Positions 26,880 to 35,540 of a stretch of 64,000 nt of DNA are shown piece by piece. Both the position numbers and the translations under genes were made by a program. The DNA is taken from assembly GCF_014284195.1 (NCBI RefSeq), contig NZ_JACOGC010000001.1:930001-994000 (forward strand). The letters run 5' to 3'. The first letter of the stretch is position 1, and every line of letters begins with the position of its first letter. The stretch comes from Cognatundibacterium griseum (GTDB taxonomy: Bacteria > Pseudomonadota > Gammaproteobacteria > Burkholderiales > Burkholderiaceae_D). The notes below the pieces were generated by a model, which saw only the letters and a list, made by a program, of their open reading frames with translations, was not told the origin of the DNA and searched no databases.

Positions 26880-27827
26880 ATGCGATGGCGTAAATTAGGA
26901 AAAATTTTTGATCCCTCTGATTTTCCGGGACACCGTTTGCAATTTGCACAATCGCCGCAAACCTTGTTGTTTGATGATTTCATCCGTATTTATTTTTCTA
27001 CCAGATCAACGGATGGGAATGGAAAATTCCGAAGTCATATCGCATTCGTTGATATGACCAGAAATTTACAGCAGATACGCCGCGTCTCAGAACATACGGT
27101 CATGCCATTGGGAGCATTGGGATGTTTTGATGAACATGGTATTTTTCCTATCAATGTAGTTCGTCATAATGGACTGATATATGGTTACACGTGTGGCTGG
27201 AGCCGTCGTGTTTCTGTATCTGTTGAAACGGCTATCGGGCTGGCAATGAGCCGCGATGAGGGTGAAACATTTGAGCGAATCGGTGATGGCCCTATTCTTT
27301 CCGCCTCTTTGCGCGAACCCTGTCTGGTCGGTGACGGCTTTGTGAAGGTGATCGGTAATCGTTTCCACATGTGGTATATCTTTGGTACAGGATGGAAAAA
27401 GTACTCTCCGGATGCTCCGCCAGACAGGACCTATAAAATAGGTCACGCTGTTTCCGATAATGGAATTGACTGGATCAAAGAGGATGGGCATCAGATTATT
27501 CCTGACCGGTTAGGATGGGATGAAAGCCAGGCTTTGCCATCGGTGATTCAAATGGGAGACCGTTACCATATGTTTTTTTGTTACCGGGAATCGTTTGATT
27601 TCCGTAGTAATGCGACGCGTGGTTACCGGATCGGCCATGCCTGGTCAGATGATCTCTGTCACTGGAGCCGGGATGACGCCAGTCCCGAACTGATTGGCAC
27701 GCCCGGGGCATGGGATAGCGACATGCAGTGCTATCCACATGTATTCGAATGCGATGGAAATATCTATCTGCTTTATAACGGTAATGAGTTTGGCCGTTTC
27801 GGATTTGGTTTGGCTGTACTGGAATGA
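26880..27827 (+). CDS. Five-bladed beta-propeller protein, glycosidase-like (paralogue 2)
   Basis: A 315-residue relative of the preceding protein, sharing the order of blades: WRKLGKIFDPSDFPG at the start, DDFIRIYFSTRS, GCFDEHGIFPINVVRHNG, MSRDEGETFERIGDGP, SDNGIDWIKEDG, GDRYHMFFCYRESFDFRS and the common ending NEFGRFGFGLAVLE (NQVGRFGFGIAVLD in the first). It keeps the GFDEFGTYP/GCFDEHGIFP acidic motif of the first copy. No signal peptide. Two adjacent diverged copies suggest a heterodimer or two related substrates. Its stop overlaps the GNAT gene by 4 bases. Confidence 0.75.
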   Translation: MRWRKLGKIFDPSDFPGHRLQFAQSPQTLLFDDFIRIYFSTRSTDGNGKFRSHIAFVDMTRNLQQIRRVSEHTVMPLGALGCFDEHGIFPINVVRHNGLIYGYTCGWSRRVSVSVETAIGLAMSRDEGETFERIGDGPILSASLREPCLVGDGFVKVIGNRFHMWYIFGTGWKKYSPDAPPDRTYKIGHAVSDNGIDWIKEDGHQIIPDRLGWDESQALPSVIQMGDRYHMFFCYRESFDFRSNATRGYRIGHAWSDDLCHWSRDDASPELIGTPGAWDSDMQCYPHVFECDGNIYLLYNGNEFGRFGFGLAVLE

Positions 27828-28288
27828 CTGCTCATCATTTTATCTTCAGGCAAAATACGGCAACACAGCAGGATGTGCTGCAGCACTTTACGCAATGCGA
27901 CCGGGAATTTTTTACGCAATTACAACAACGCGTGGATATCGGATCGTATATAGAAAAAATTTTGTCTGCTGCTGAGCGGTTTGAAATCTGGGATGGCGCT
28001 GAATTAAAAGGATTGCTGGCGGCATATTGCAATTGTGAACAGCGCCAGAATGTATTTATTACGAATCTCAGCGTCACGCTCGACTCGCAGCGAAAGGGGC
28101 TGGCGTCGCAACTGCTGCGTCGATGCATACTTCATGCGGAGAAAGAAGCTTATGTCGGAATTCAACTACAGGTTAATGTGACGAATAATGCCGCATACCA
28201 GTGCTATATTCGGCACGGGTTCCGGGAAACACATATCAGCGAGCATGACCGAACGATGTATTTATCTCTGGGAGTCAGTATTGTCTAG
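27824..28288 (+). CDS. GNAT-family N-acetyltransferase
   Basis: A 154-residue acetyltransferase. The acetyl-CoA loop is in VTLDSQRKGLASQLLRRCIL (Q/R-x-x-G-x-A form) near residues 85-105, and the closing strand is NAAYQCYIRHGFRETHISEH. The start overlaps the propeller gene stop (ATGA). In this context it may acetylate the amino sugar made by the DegT enzyme, although GNATs act on many amines. Its last 8 bases overlap the methyltransferase start. Confidence 0.88.
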   Translation: MTAHHFIFRQNTATQQDVLQHFTQCDREFFTQLQQRVDIGSYIEKILSAAERFEIWDGAELKGLLAAYCNCEQRQNVFITNLSVTLDSQRKGLASQLLRRCILHAEKEAYVGIQLQVNVTNNAAYQCYIRHGFRETHISEHDRTMYLSLGVSIV

Positions 28289-29039
28289 TATTGAACGTAA
28301 CTATGATGTTGAAATCAAAGATGTGGCAGATCATCAATACGCTTACAACTTTGATTTTGATGTGATCCATCCCTATATGATCCAGTCATTTCGCCCATTT
28401 CTGCAGGCTGGACGGACGCTGGAGCTAGGCAGCTTCAAAGGCGATTTGACAAAGCGATTGATGGCGCATTGTGACAACATTACCTGTGTTGAGGCATCGG
28501 CAGAAGCTATGGGCGTGGCGCAGTCAAGCTTACCTCAACAGATTCAATTTGTTCATACTACTTTTGAACATGCGCAACTGCCTCAGAAATATGAAAATAT
28601 CGTCATGACGCATGTATTGGAACATCTGGATGATCCCGTGCATATATTGAGACGGATCAATGATGAATGGTTGAGCGAATATGGCCGGTTTTTTTTAGTC
28701 TGTCCGAATGCCAATGCGCCATCACGGCAGATTGCGGTAAAGATGGGGCTGATCTCACATAATACGGCAGTGACGCCTGCTGAATTGGCGCATGGGCACC
28801 GCCGTACTTATACCCTGGATACTCTGGAACGTGATGCCGCCGCCGCCGGGCTCAAAGTGATGCATCGGTCAGGTATTTTTTTTAAAGCGATGGCCAATTT
28901 TCAATGGGATCGCTTACTCAAGACCGACATTATTTCCAGGGAATATCTGGATGGCTGTTATGCGCTGGGGCAGCAATATCCTGATTTGTGTTCCAGTATT
29001 TTCCTGCTATGCGAACGCGGAGCGCATCCCGCCGGATAA
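28281..29039 (+). CDS. Class I SAM-dependent methyltransferase
   Basis: A 252-residue methyltransferase. Motif I is LELGSFKGDLTKRL near residues 45-58, followed by the acidic CVEAS and MTHVLEHLDDPVHILRRIND, as in the Methyltransf_11/23 group. The start is placed at TTG 28281 because GGAG lies six bases upstream and it overlaps the GNAT stop (TTGTCTAG). In-frame ATGs at 28188 and 28245 would overlap the GNAT gene by 44-101 bases and add residues unlike the family. It is the last gene of the block and would O- or N-methylate the finished sugar or protein. Confidence 0.85.
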   Translation: MSSIERNYDVEIKDVADHQYAYNFDFDVIHPYMIQSFRPFLQAGRTLELGSFKGDLTKRLMAHCDNITCVEASAEAMGVAQSSLPQQIQFVHTTFEHAQLPQKYENIVMTHVLEHLDDPVHILRRINDEWLSEYGRFFLVCPNANAPSRQIAVKMGLISHNTAVTPAELAHGHRRTYTLDTLERDAAAAGLKVMHRSGIFFKAMANFQWDRLLKTDIISREYLDGCYALGQQYPDLCSSIFLLCERGAHPAG

Positions 29040-29075
29040 AGCTCGCAAACTTGGCCAGAACGGTGAATGTCCATC

Positions 29076-29696
29076 TTATCCGCAACTGTTTTCCGGCTTG
29101 CGAGGGCGTTGCACATAGCCTGCCTGTTGCATCAGTTCGCTCAGTTGGGTTTTGTTGAGTGTCAGGCGGGATGAATTGGAGGAAAACGGAAATTCAATTT
29201 GTAATTCAATTGAATCATGTTCCCCGGCCAGCCATGCTTCCAGCAGATCATCGGCCGGGAGCGCATCTTGCAGCCTGAGCCAGGTAAGGCATTCTGTTAA
29301 ATCGCGATCATCCACCCGCGCAACAACTTGTCCTGCAACAAAATACAAAATACCTGCATTATCCATATATGCTGAAGTTGGCGCGCACAGAGGTTTGCCG
29401 GTATGCAGTACAAGTCCCTGATGATCTGTCCGTGCGATATACGGTGTTGCTTCCAGATCGACGTACACCCGCTGAGGACCATTCTGAAAATACCATTGGC
29501 CGTCCTGATCGTGCAGGTAATTGCGGTGAATGAAATCCAGTAAGGCCGGGTGGCGGATGATGTCGCCCTGCAGGTTCAGCCCCTGGCAGCGTTCGTCGCG
29601 CATGCGCCAGTTGCCGCGGGCATCCAGCGCCAGCCAGCCGTAGCAATGCGGCACATTCGGCCATTTGGCGATGGCGGCCCTGACGATGTCATCCAT
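29076..29696 (-). CDS. Conserved protein of unknown function
   Basis: A 206-residue soluble protein, family not assigned with confidence. The first half contains GWLALDARGNWRMRDE and GDIIRHPALLDFIHRNYLHD, then QWYFQNGPQRVYVDLEATPY, which recalls the alternating strand pattern of DUF1285-type proteins, but I do not assert membership. There is no signal peptide. It follows the YheT gene by 2 bp on the same strand and converges on the methyltransferase gene with only 36 bp between stops, in which no terminator is evident. Confidence 0.7.
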   Translation of the reverse strand: MDDIVRAAIAKWPNVPHCYGWLALDARGNWRMRDERCQGLNLQGDIIRHPALLDFIHRNYLHDQDGQWYFQNGPQRVYVDLEATPYIARTDHQGLVLHTGKPLCAPTSAYMDNAGILYFVAGQVVARVDDRDLTECLTWLRLQDALPADDLLEAWLAGEHDSIELQIEFPFSSNSSRLTLNKTQLSELMQQAGYVQRPRKPENSCG

Positions 29697-29698
29697 GT

Positions 29699-30652
29699 TT
29701 ATCTTTCGTTAAAAAAATGCAGGATTTTCCGTGGCAGCCAGTCCAGCCGGCCTGGCAGGTGACCGGTGGCAAAACCGACATGGCCGCCGTGCTCCGGGTA
29801 ATCGAGTTGCACACAGGATGCCGCAGTTTGCGGCAAATATCGGCCAGGGAGGAAGGGATCATTCCTGGCATTCAGAATCAGTGTGGGAACGGTAATGTCA
29901 TGCAGTACATGTCTGGCGCTGGCACGATGCCAGTAATCATCGGTATCCAGATAGCCGTGCAGCGGCGCGGTCACGACATTATCGAATTCATATAAATTGC
30001 GGGCTTCCAGCAGCCGGTTTTTATCGAATAAACCCGGAAACTGATCCAGTTTTTGCAAGCACTTGGGCTTGAGGGTTTTCAGGAACATGCGGGTGTACAG
30101 CATGTTCAACCCGCGCGATAGCGAAGCGCCGCCTTGCGTCAGATCGAGCGGTGCAGAAACTGCGCAGGCTGCCGTGACAAATTCGGCCGCATGCTGCGAT
30201 TCCCCCAGCCAGCGCAGCAGCGCATTGCCACCCAGTGACACGCCTGCTGCAAAGAAGGCTCCGGCGGCTGACCGGGAGGTATGCTGCGCATGCAGACACC
30301 GCAGTATCCAGTTAATTTCCCCGGCATCACCGGAATGATAAAAACGTGGCGCACGATTCAGTTCGCCGGAGCAGCCGCGGAAATGCGGAATGGCGCCAGA
30401 CCAGCCGCGTTGCCGGAGTGCGTCCATCAGCGCCCGCGCATAATGGCTGTCGCTGGAGCCCTCAAGCCCATGGAACAGCGTCAGAAATGGTTTTCCGGGT
30501 TCGCCGTCGATGAAATCAATATCGACAAAATCGCCGTCCGGCGCATCCCAGCGTTCGCGGCGGAAAGCTACGTCGGGTTTCCTGATCCAGAGTGCCGGAT
30601 AAATGGTTTGCAGATGTCCGCCGGGAAGCCAGGCTGGTGATTGGTAATTCAT
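29699..30652 (-). CDS. YheT-type alpha/beta hydrolase
   Basis: A 317-residue hydrolase of the YheT/ABHD1-3 group. The family start YQSPAWLPGGHLQTIYPAL is present, the oxyanion region is LFHGLEGSSDSHYARAL, the nucleophile elbow is GVSLGGNALLRWLGE near residues 142-156, and the later ILNARNDPFLPG and PEHGGHVGF supply the Asp and His. Physiological substrates are unknown; esterase activity is usual. It probably forms an operon with the downstream unknown gene and the NTF2-like gene 14 bp upstream. Confidence 0.9.
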   Translation of the reverse strand: MNYQSPAWLPGGHLQTIYPALWIRKPDVAFRRERWDAPDGDFVDIDFIDGEPGKPFLTLFHGLEGSSDSHYARALMDALRQRGWSGAIPHFRGCSGELNRAPRFYHSGDAGEINWILRCLHAQHTSRSAAGAFFAAGVSLGGNALLRWLGESQHAAEFVTAACAVSAPLDLTQGGASLSRGLNMLYTRMFLKTLKPKCLQKLDQFPGLFDKNRLLEARNLYEFDNVVTAPLHGYLDTDDYWHRASARHVLHDITVPTLILNARNDPFLPGRYLPQTAASCVQLDYPEHGGHVGFATGHLPGRLDWLPRKILHFFNER

Positions 30653-30666
30653 TCAGGCATGTCTGA

Positions 30667-31098
30667 TCAGTGCAGCACACTGGCTTTGAACAGGTCCAGC
30701 GGCGCTTTGCCGGCGGCAACCGAAGCATGGTGCATGGTAATACGCCAGCCGTGCGGTGTTTTCACATACACATTCGTCGCCAGAATGTGTACGTCCGGCA
30801 TGGCGTCACTCTGGCGTGGAATCTGCTCAATCACGCTGTGCACAGCGGTCAGCATATTGTGCGTGGCATGCAATTGCGAGGCAGCAATCTGCACGCTGCC
30901 GCGCTCAAAGATCACTTCAAACGAGGCTCGTATTGCGGCATGGCCGATCAGACGCGATCCGCCGGGATGAATACAGACGATTTCCTCGTCGTCGGCCCAC
31001 AAATGCATCAGGCCATCCAGATCCGCGCGGCTGATGGCGTCATAGAAGGCGGATTCCACCTCATCCGCGCTGCCGTTGAGCTGCTTTTCCGCAGACAT
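30667..31098 (-). CDS. NTF2/SnoaL-like (DUF4440-type) protein
   Basis: A 143-residue cone-fold protein. The helix-then-strand start VESAFYDAISRADLDGLMHL, then WADDEEIVCIHPGGSRLIGH and the final WRITMHHASVAAG match the ketosteroid-isomerase-like fold used by SnoaL and DUF4440 proteins. The function is not known. It lies between a zinc-ribbon gene (12 bp) and the hydrolase gene (14 bp), all on the minus strand. Confidence 0.82.
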   Translation of the reverse strand: MSAEKQLNGSADEVESAFYDAISRADLDGLMHLWADDEEIVCIHPGGSRLIGHAAIRASFEVIFERGSVQIAASQLHATHNMLTAVHSVIEQIPRQSDAMPDVHILATNVYVKTPHGWRITMHHASVAAGKAPLDLFKASVLH

Positions 31099-31110
31099 GA
31101 TGGTGCGGAA

Positions 31111-31311
31111 TCAGTGACCTTTGATGACTGTCCCCGGCGCGAGCTGGTATTGCGTGCCGCAGTAAGAGCAGGTTGCTGTGCCGCCATGGGACAGGTCAAG
31201 GAAAACACGGGGGTGAGATGACCAGAGCGGCATTGCAGGATTCGGGCAATGTGCCGGTAAGTCTTTGGCTTGCAATTCAACCACTTGTTTGGCAGCGTTT
31301 GTTGTGCTCAT
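31111..31311 (-). CDS. zf-CHCC zinc-finger protein
   Basis: A 66-residue protein with the zf-CHCC pattern: LPAHCPNPAMPLWSSHPRVF supplies Cys and His, and TATCSYCGTQY the last Cys pair. Family members are small proteins of unknown role related to the NDUFS6-type zinc site of complex I. ATG 31311 is preferred because GGAAT lies upstream; an in-frame ATG five codons earlier is possible. First gene of the four-gene minus-strand set. Confidence 0.87.
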   Translation of the reverse strand: MSTTNAAKQVVELQAKDLPAHCPNPAMPLWSSHPRVFLDLSHGGTATCSYCGTQYQLAPGTVIKGH

Positions 31312-31436
31312 GATGATTCCGTTCAAGTCTGTAAAACAAATGGCGATTTTAACGGATTCCGGCAGCTTGCTGTCAGGACTCAGCGGCCTTTTTGATTTGC
31401 CGGTAGAATAATTTACTTATCCTCAGAGAAATTTTC

Positions 31437-32168
31437 ATGTCTTTTGAGTCGGATCAGGCTGCCAGAAAAGGGGCACTCAAGGATGGCGCGCCGACCTGGT
31501 TTGGCGTCGGGGCCTGGGGACTGGTGGTGGGCGTTGCCATGATCAAGGCTGGTCTCAGCATTCCGCAATCGCTGGGCATGACTTTTCTGGTGTATGCGGG
31601 TTCAGCGCAACTAGCATCGCTGCCCCTGATCGCCGTACATGCTCCGCTATGGGTGATTTTTGCGACCGCGGTGGTGGTGAATCTGCGGTTCGTGATTTTT
31701 TCAGCCATTCTGGCCCCGCATTTCCTGTACCTGCCGTGGCGCAGCCGTTTATGGCTGGGCTATCTGACAGGAGATATTTCCGTTGGTCTGTTTATGCAGC
31801 GCTTGCCTGATTTTCAGCATGCGAGCGCTAAGCTGGCTTATCTGAAGGCGGTCATTTATCCAAACTGGACTGCATGGCAGGCCGGGTCGGTCATCGGGAT
31901 TTTGCTCGGAAGTCAGATTCCGGCCAGCTGGGGTCTGGGATTTGCCGGTACGCTGGCGATTTTGTGCATTATGCTGCCACTGATGCTCAACCGCGCTGCG
32001 GTGGCTGGCGTGCTTGTTGCCAGTATCGTGGCGTTGCTGGCACTGAATTTTCCTTACAAGCTGGGTTTGTTGCTGGCAGTGGCTGCCGGAATGAGCGCGG
32101 CGATTGCGTTTGAAGAGTGGCTGGAACCGTTGCTGCAGCGGAACAGGAGCAGTGATGAGCGATCTTGA
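31437..32168 (+). CDS. azlC: AzlC-family branched-chain amino acid exporter, large subunit
   Basis: A 243-residue inner-membrane protein of the AzlC/YgaZ family, which exports branched-chain amino acids together with AzlD/YgaH. Typical features are FGVGAWGLVVGVAMIKAGLS, the FLVYAGSAQLASLPLI block near residues 50-65 and NLRFVIFSAILAPHF. About five hydrophobic segments. The start has no perfect ribosome-binding site, but CAGAGA lies upstream. It overlaps azlD by 14 bp. Confidence 0.92.
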   Translation: MSFESDQAARKGALKDGAPTWFGVGAWGLVVGVAMIKAGLSIPQSLGMTFLVYAGSAQLASLPLIAVHAPLWVIFATAVVVNLRFVIFSAILAPHFLYLPWRSRLWLGYLTGDISVGLFMQRLPDFQHASAKLAYLKAVIYPNWTAWQAGSVIGILLGSQIPASWGLGFAGTLAILCIMLPLMLNRAAVAGVLVASIVALLALNFPYKLGLLLAVAAGMSAAIAFEEWLEPLLQRNRSSDERS

Positions 32169-32478
32169 AATCTGGGGTGTGATACTGCTGTTGACGCTGG
32201 CCACCATGATTGCCCGCAGCGGATTCTGGCTTGCCGGTAACCGCATCAATTTACCGAAACGGGTGCAGGAAGCACTGCGCTACGCGCCTGCCTGTGCGCT
32301 GGCTGCGATCATTGTGCCGGATTTACTGTTTTATCAGTCCCAGATGAATTTCACCATTAACAATCCACGGCTGGTGGCGGGCGTGATGGCGACGATTTAT
32401 TTCTTGCTAAGAAGAAATATGCTGCAAACGATTTTTTTCGGCATGGCGGTGTTTACCGTTGTCCGTCTGGCGGCCTGA
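32155..32478 (+). CDS. azlD: AzlD-family branched-chain amino acid exporter, small subunit
   Basis: A 107-residue protein with three or four membrane helices, the usual partner of AzlC. ATG 32155, inside the end of azlC, follows AGGAGC and gives the typical start MSDLEIWGVILLLTLATMIA. The conserved LPKRVQEALRYAPACALAAI lies near residues 34-53. The close overlap points to coupled translation and a one-to-one complex. Confidence 0.9.
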   Translation: MSDLEIWGVILLLTLATMIARSGFWLAGNRINLPKRVQEALRYAPACALAAIIVPDLLFYQSQMNFTINNPRLVAGVMATIYFLLRRNMLQTIFFGMAVFTVVRLAA

Positions 32479-32481
32479 ATC

Positions 32482-32506
32482 TTCCTGCGTCTTGCAGGAA
32501 ACTTTT
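32482..32506 (+). terminator. Probable terminator after azlCD
   Basis: TTCCTGC, loop GTCTT, GCAGGAA, then ACTTTT. A short but perfect 7-bp stem with a weak T-tract, just after the azlD stop. Confidence 0.6.
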
Positions 32507-32732
32507 CCGCACTGAGTAAAACCTTCCTTGATCTCAATGTCGAACAGTCTGTCCGGATCCGGGTGGTCTGGTAATAAATCCTGTGGAAAACGCTGTGGCG
32601 CGGGCGGCGGCTTTGGTAAAATAGCGGTTTTACTCCGATGAATGACAAAACAGATCATCTGTTCATGATGATCGGTATAGCTGCCGGAGTAACGCAGCAC
32701 CTCTCTTTTAACTTTGCCAATTCTATATCACG

Positions 32733-33926
32733 ATGCAATTCAACCGACTCAGTGACCTGATCGCAGGTAAGCAGCTCCAGGGAAAACGTGTTTTTATCCG
32801 TGCCGATCTGAATGTTCCTCAGGACGACGCCGGAAACATTACCGAAGATACCCGCATCCGTGCGTCGGTACCGGCCATTCAGCAGGCCTTGCAGGCTGGC
32901 GCTGCGGTCATGGTGACCTCGCATCTTGGCCGGCCGACAGAAGGGGAATTCAAGCCGGAAGATACCCTGGCCCCGGTAGCTGTGCGCCTGTCGGAATTGC
33001 TGGGTGTTCCGGTGACACTGAAGCAGAACTGGGTGGATGGCGTGGAGGTTGCTCCGGGACAGGTCGTGTTGCTGGAAAACTGCCGCGTCAACAAGGGCGA
33101 AAAGAAAAACGATGATGCGCTGGCGCAGAAAATGGCCGCTTTGTGCGACGTGTATGTCAATGATGCATTCGGCACCGCACACCGTGCTGAGGCGACGACG
33201 CATGGCATCGCCAAATTCGCGGCGATCGCCTGCGCCGGACCATTGTTGTCCGCTGAACTGGATGCGCTGGGCAAAGCGCTGGGGCAGCCTGCACGCCCGC
33301 TGGTGGCGATTGTGGCTGGCTCCAAAGTGTCCAGCAAGCTCACTATCCTGAAGTCGCTGGCCGATAAAGTCGATAACCTGATCGTCGGCGGCGGCATTGC
33401 GAACACTTTTATGCTGGCTTCCGGTCTGAAGATTGGCAAATCGCTGGCAGAAGCCGATCTGGTGGACGAAGCGAAGGCGATTATTGATCTCATGGCGCAG
33501 CGCGGCGCCTCGGTGCCGATCCCGGTGGACGTGGTGTGCGCAAAAGAATTTTCTGCCACGGCTGCAGCTACCGTGAAGTCCGTGGCGGATGTGGCCGATG
33601 ACGACATGATCCTCGATATTGGTCCGGTAACGGCGGCGAAACTGGCGGAACAGATCAAACAGTCGGGTACGATCGTCTGGAACGGCCCGGTCGGCGTGTT
33701 TGAATTCGACCAGTTCGGCAATGGCACCAAAGTGCTGGCACAGGCGATTGCCGACTCCTCCGGTTTTTCGATTGCCGGTGGCGGTGATACGCTGGCGGCG
33801 ATTGCCAAATACCACATTGGCGATCAGGTTGGTTATATCTCGACCGGCGGCGGCGCCTTCCTTGAATTCCTCGAAGGGAAGGTATTGCCGGCAGTCGATA
33901 TTCTGTTGCAACGCGCTGCGCGCTGA
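32733..33926 (+). CDS. pgk: Phosphoglycerate kinase
   Basis: Glycolytic ATP-forming enzyme, 397 residues, normal length. The N-terminal signature is [20 protein letters not shown], followed by [10 protein letters not shown] near residue 67, [20 protein letters not shown] near 145, and the C-terminal nucleotide loop [12 protein letters not shown] near 350. It heads a group of glycolytic genes (pgk, pyk, fba) on one strand. In the 254 bp upstream, after the azlD terminator, no clear promoter pair was recognised. Confidence 0.97.
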   Translation: MQFNRLSDLIAGKQLQGKRVFIRADLNVPQDDAGNITEDTRIRASVPAIQQALQAGAAVMVTSHLGRPTEGEFKPEDTLAPVAVRLSELLGVPVTLKQNWVDGVEVAPGQVVLLENCRVNKGEKKNDDALAQKMAALCDVYVNDAFGTAHRAEATTHGIAKFAAIACAGPLLSAELDALGKALGQPARPLVAIVAGSKVSSKLTILKSLADKVDNLIVGGGIANTFMLASGLKIGKSLAEADLVDEAKAIIDLMAQRGASVPIPVDVVCAKEFSATAAATVKSVADVADDDMILDIGPVTAAKLAEQIKQSGTIVWNGPVGVFEFDQFGNGTKVLAQAIADSSGFSIAGGGDTLAAIAKYHIGDQVGYISTGGGAFLEFLEGKVLPAVDILLQRAAR

Positions 33927-34007
33927 GAACAGCAGGAAAAACTGTTTTGCCGTAAGCAAAGCAGTCTGTATCGCATATTCGTGAATAAAAATCAGCCAGG
34001 AGATCCG

Positions 34008-35444
34008 ATGTTACGTGCTACCAAGATTGTTGCAACGATAGGTCCCGCATCCAATGATGTGGAAACGCTCAAGTGCATGCTGAATGCGGGCGTGAATGTG
34101 GTCAGGCTGAATTTTTCGCATGGCAAGGCACAGGACCATATCGACCGTGCAGCGATGGTACGGCAGGCTGCGGCAGAGTGCGGCCGCGAAGTCGCGATTA
34201 TGGCTGATTTGCAAGGACCGAAAATCCGTATCGGAAAATTTGAAAATACGCGCATTCAGATTGCGAACGGCGACAAATTCATTCTCGATGCGGATTGCAC
34301 GCTGGGGAATCAGGAGCGGGTCGGGCTGGATTACAAGGCCCTGCCGCGCGATGTGAAACCGGACGACGTGCTGCTCCTGAATGACGGGCTGATCGTGCTG
34401 GTCGTGGAAAAAATCTCAGGCAATGAAATTCACACCGTCGTGAAAATCGGTGGTGAATTGTCGAACAACAAGGGCATCAATCGCCAGGGCGGTGGCCTGA
34501 CAGCGCCGGCGCTGACCGCCAAAGACATGGAAGATATCAAGACTGCGATGTCGTTTCAGGCGGATTACATCGCCGTTTCTTTCCCTAAAAATGCGACCGA
34601 TATGGAAATGGCGCGCCAGCTGTCCAATATTGCCGGCGAGCCGTATAACCACAAGCCGATGATGATCGCCAAGATCGAGCGCGCAGAAGCGATTCCGGTG
34701 CTGCAGGAAATTCTCGATGCGTCGGATGGCATCATGGTTGCCCGTGGTGATCTGGCCGTGGAAGTGGGCAATGCCGCCGTGCCGGCGCTGCAGAAGCGCA
34801 TGATCAAAATGGCGCGTGCCTCAAACAAGCTCGCGATCACCGCAACCCAGATGATGGAGTCGATGATTGTCAATGCGGTGCCGACCCGTGCCGAAGTCTC
34901 CGATGTCGCCAATGCGGTGCTTGACGGCACAGATGCCGTGATGGCTTCAGCAGAAACCGCATCCGGCAAATATCCGGTGGAAACCGTGGAAGCCATGTCG
35001 GCGATTTGTCTGGAAGCTGAAAAATTCCAGGAATACAAACTGGATGCCGATTTCCTGAATCTGGCGTTTACCCGGATCGATCAGTCGATTGCTTACGGCA
35101 CCTTGTTCACGGCGCATCACCTTGGCGTCAAGGCGATTGTAGCGCTGACTGAATCCGGTTCGACAGCCTTGTGGATGAGCCGTCACAGCATCAATGTGCC
35201 GCTGTTTGCACTGACGCCGAGTGTCGCAACCCAGCGTAAGGCTGCGTTGTACCGCAATGTCCGCACCTTCACCCTGCCGTATTCGCCGGACCGCGACACG
35301 GTGCTGAAGTCGGCGGAAAGTGTGCTGCTCGATAACGGCGTGGTGAATCATGGCGACATGATTGTTGTGACATGGGGCGAACCGATGGGACAGGTCGGCG
35401 GCACCAATGCACTGAAGATTGTGAAAGTCGGTGATAACTGCTGA
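34008..35444 (+). CDS. pyk: Pyruvate kinase
   Basis: Catalyses phosphoenolpyruvate to pyruvate; 478 residues. Signatures: RATKIVATIGPASNDVETLK at the start, VRLNFSHGKAQDH near 38, IMADLQGPKIRIG near 68, and the active-site Lys in MMIAKIERAEAIP near 222 with GIMVARGDLAVEVG. ATG 34008 has AGGAGAT at good distance; a GTG at 33981 is not supported. It lies 81 bp after pgk, probably on the same transcript. Confidence 0.97.
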   Translation: MLRATKIVATIGPASNDVETLKCMLNAGVNVVRLNFSHGKAQDHIDRAAMVRQAAAECGREVAIMADLQGPKIRIGKFENTRIQIANGDKFILDADCTLGNQERVGLDYKALPRDVKPDDVLLLNDGLIVLVVEKISGNEIHTVVKIGGELSNNKGINRQGGGLTAPALTAKDMEDIKTAMSFQADYIAVSFPKNATDMEMARQLSNIAGEPYNHKPMMIAKIERAEAIPVLQEILDASDGIMVARGDLAVEVGNAAVPALQKRMIKMARASNKLAITATQMMESMIVNAVPTRAEVSDVANAVLDGTDAVMASAETASGKYPVETVEAMSAICLEAEKFQEYKLDADFLNLAFTRIDQSIAYGTLFTAHHLGVKAIVALTESGSTALWMSRHSINVPLFALTPSVATQRKAALYRNVRTFTLPYSPDRDTVLKSAESVLLDNGVVNHGDMIVVTWGEPMGQVGGTNALKIVKVGDNC

Positions 35445-35540
35445 CGCAGGCCAGCTCGCCGGATTGAAGCGGTTCATCGTGAACCAGCGTGGCAAACCAT
35501 CACGCACCAACCATTTTTTATTGTACTTCTGGAGTTAATT

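Noticed and set aside
32655-33959. 434-codon open frame on the minus strand opposite pgk
   Set aside because: Shadow of pgk on the other strand; Arg/His-rich with no recognisable domain.
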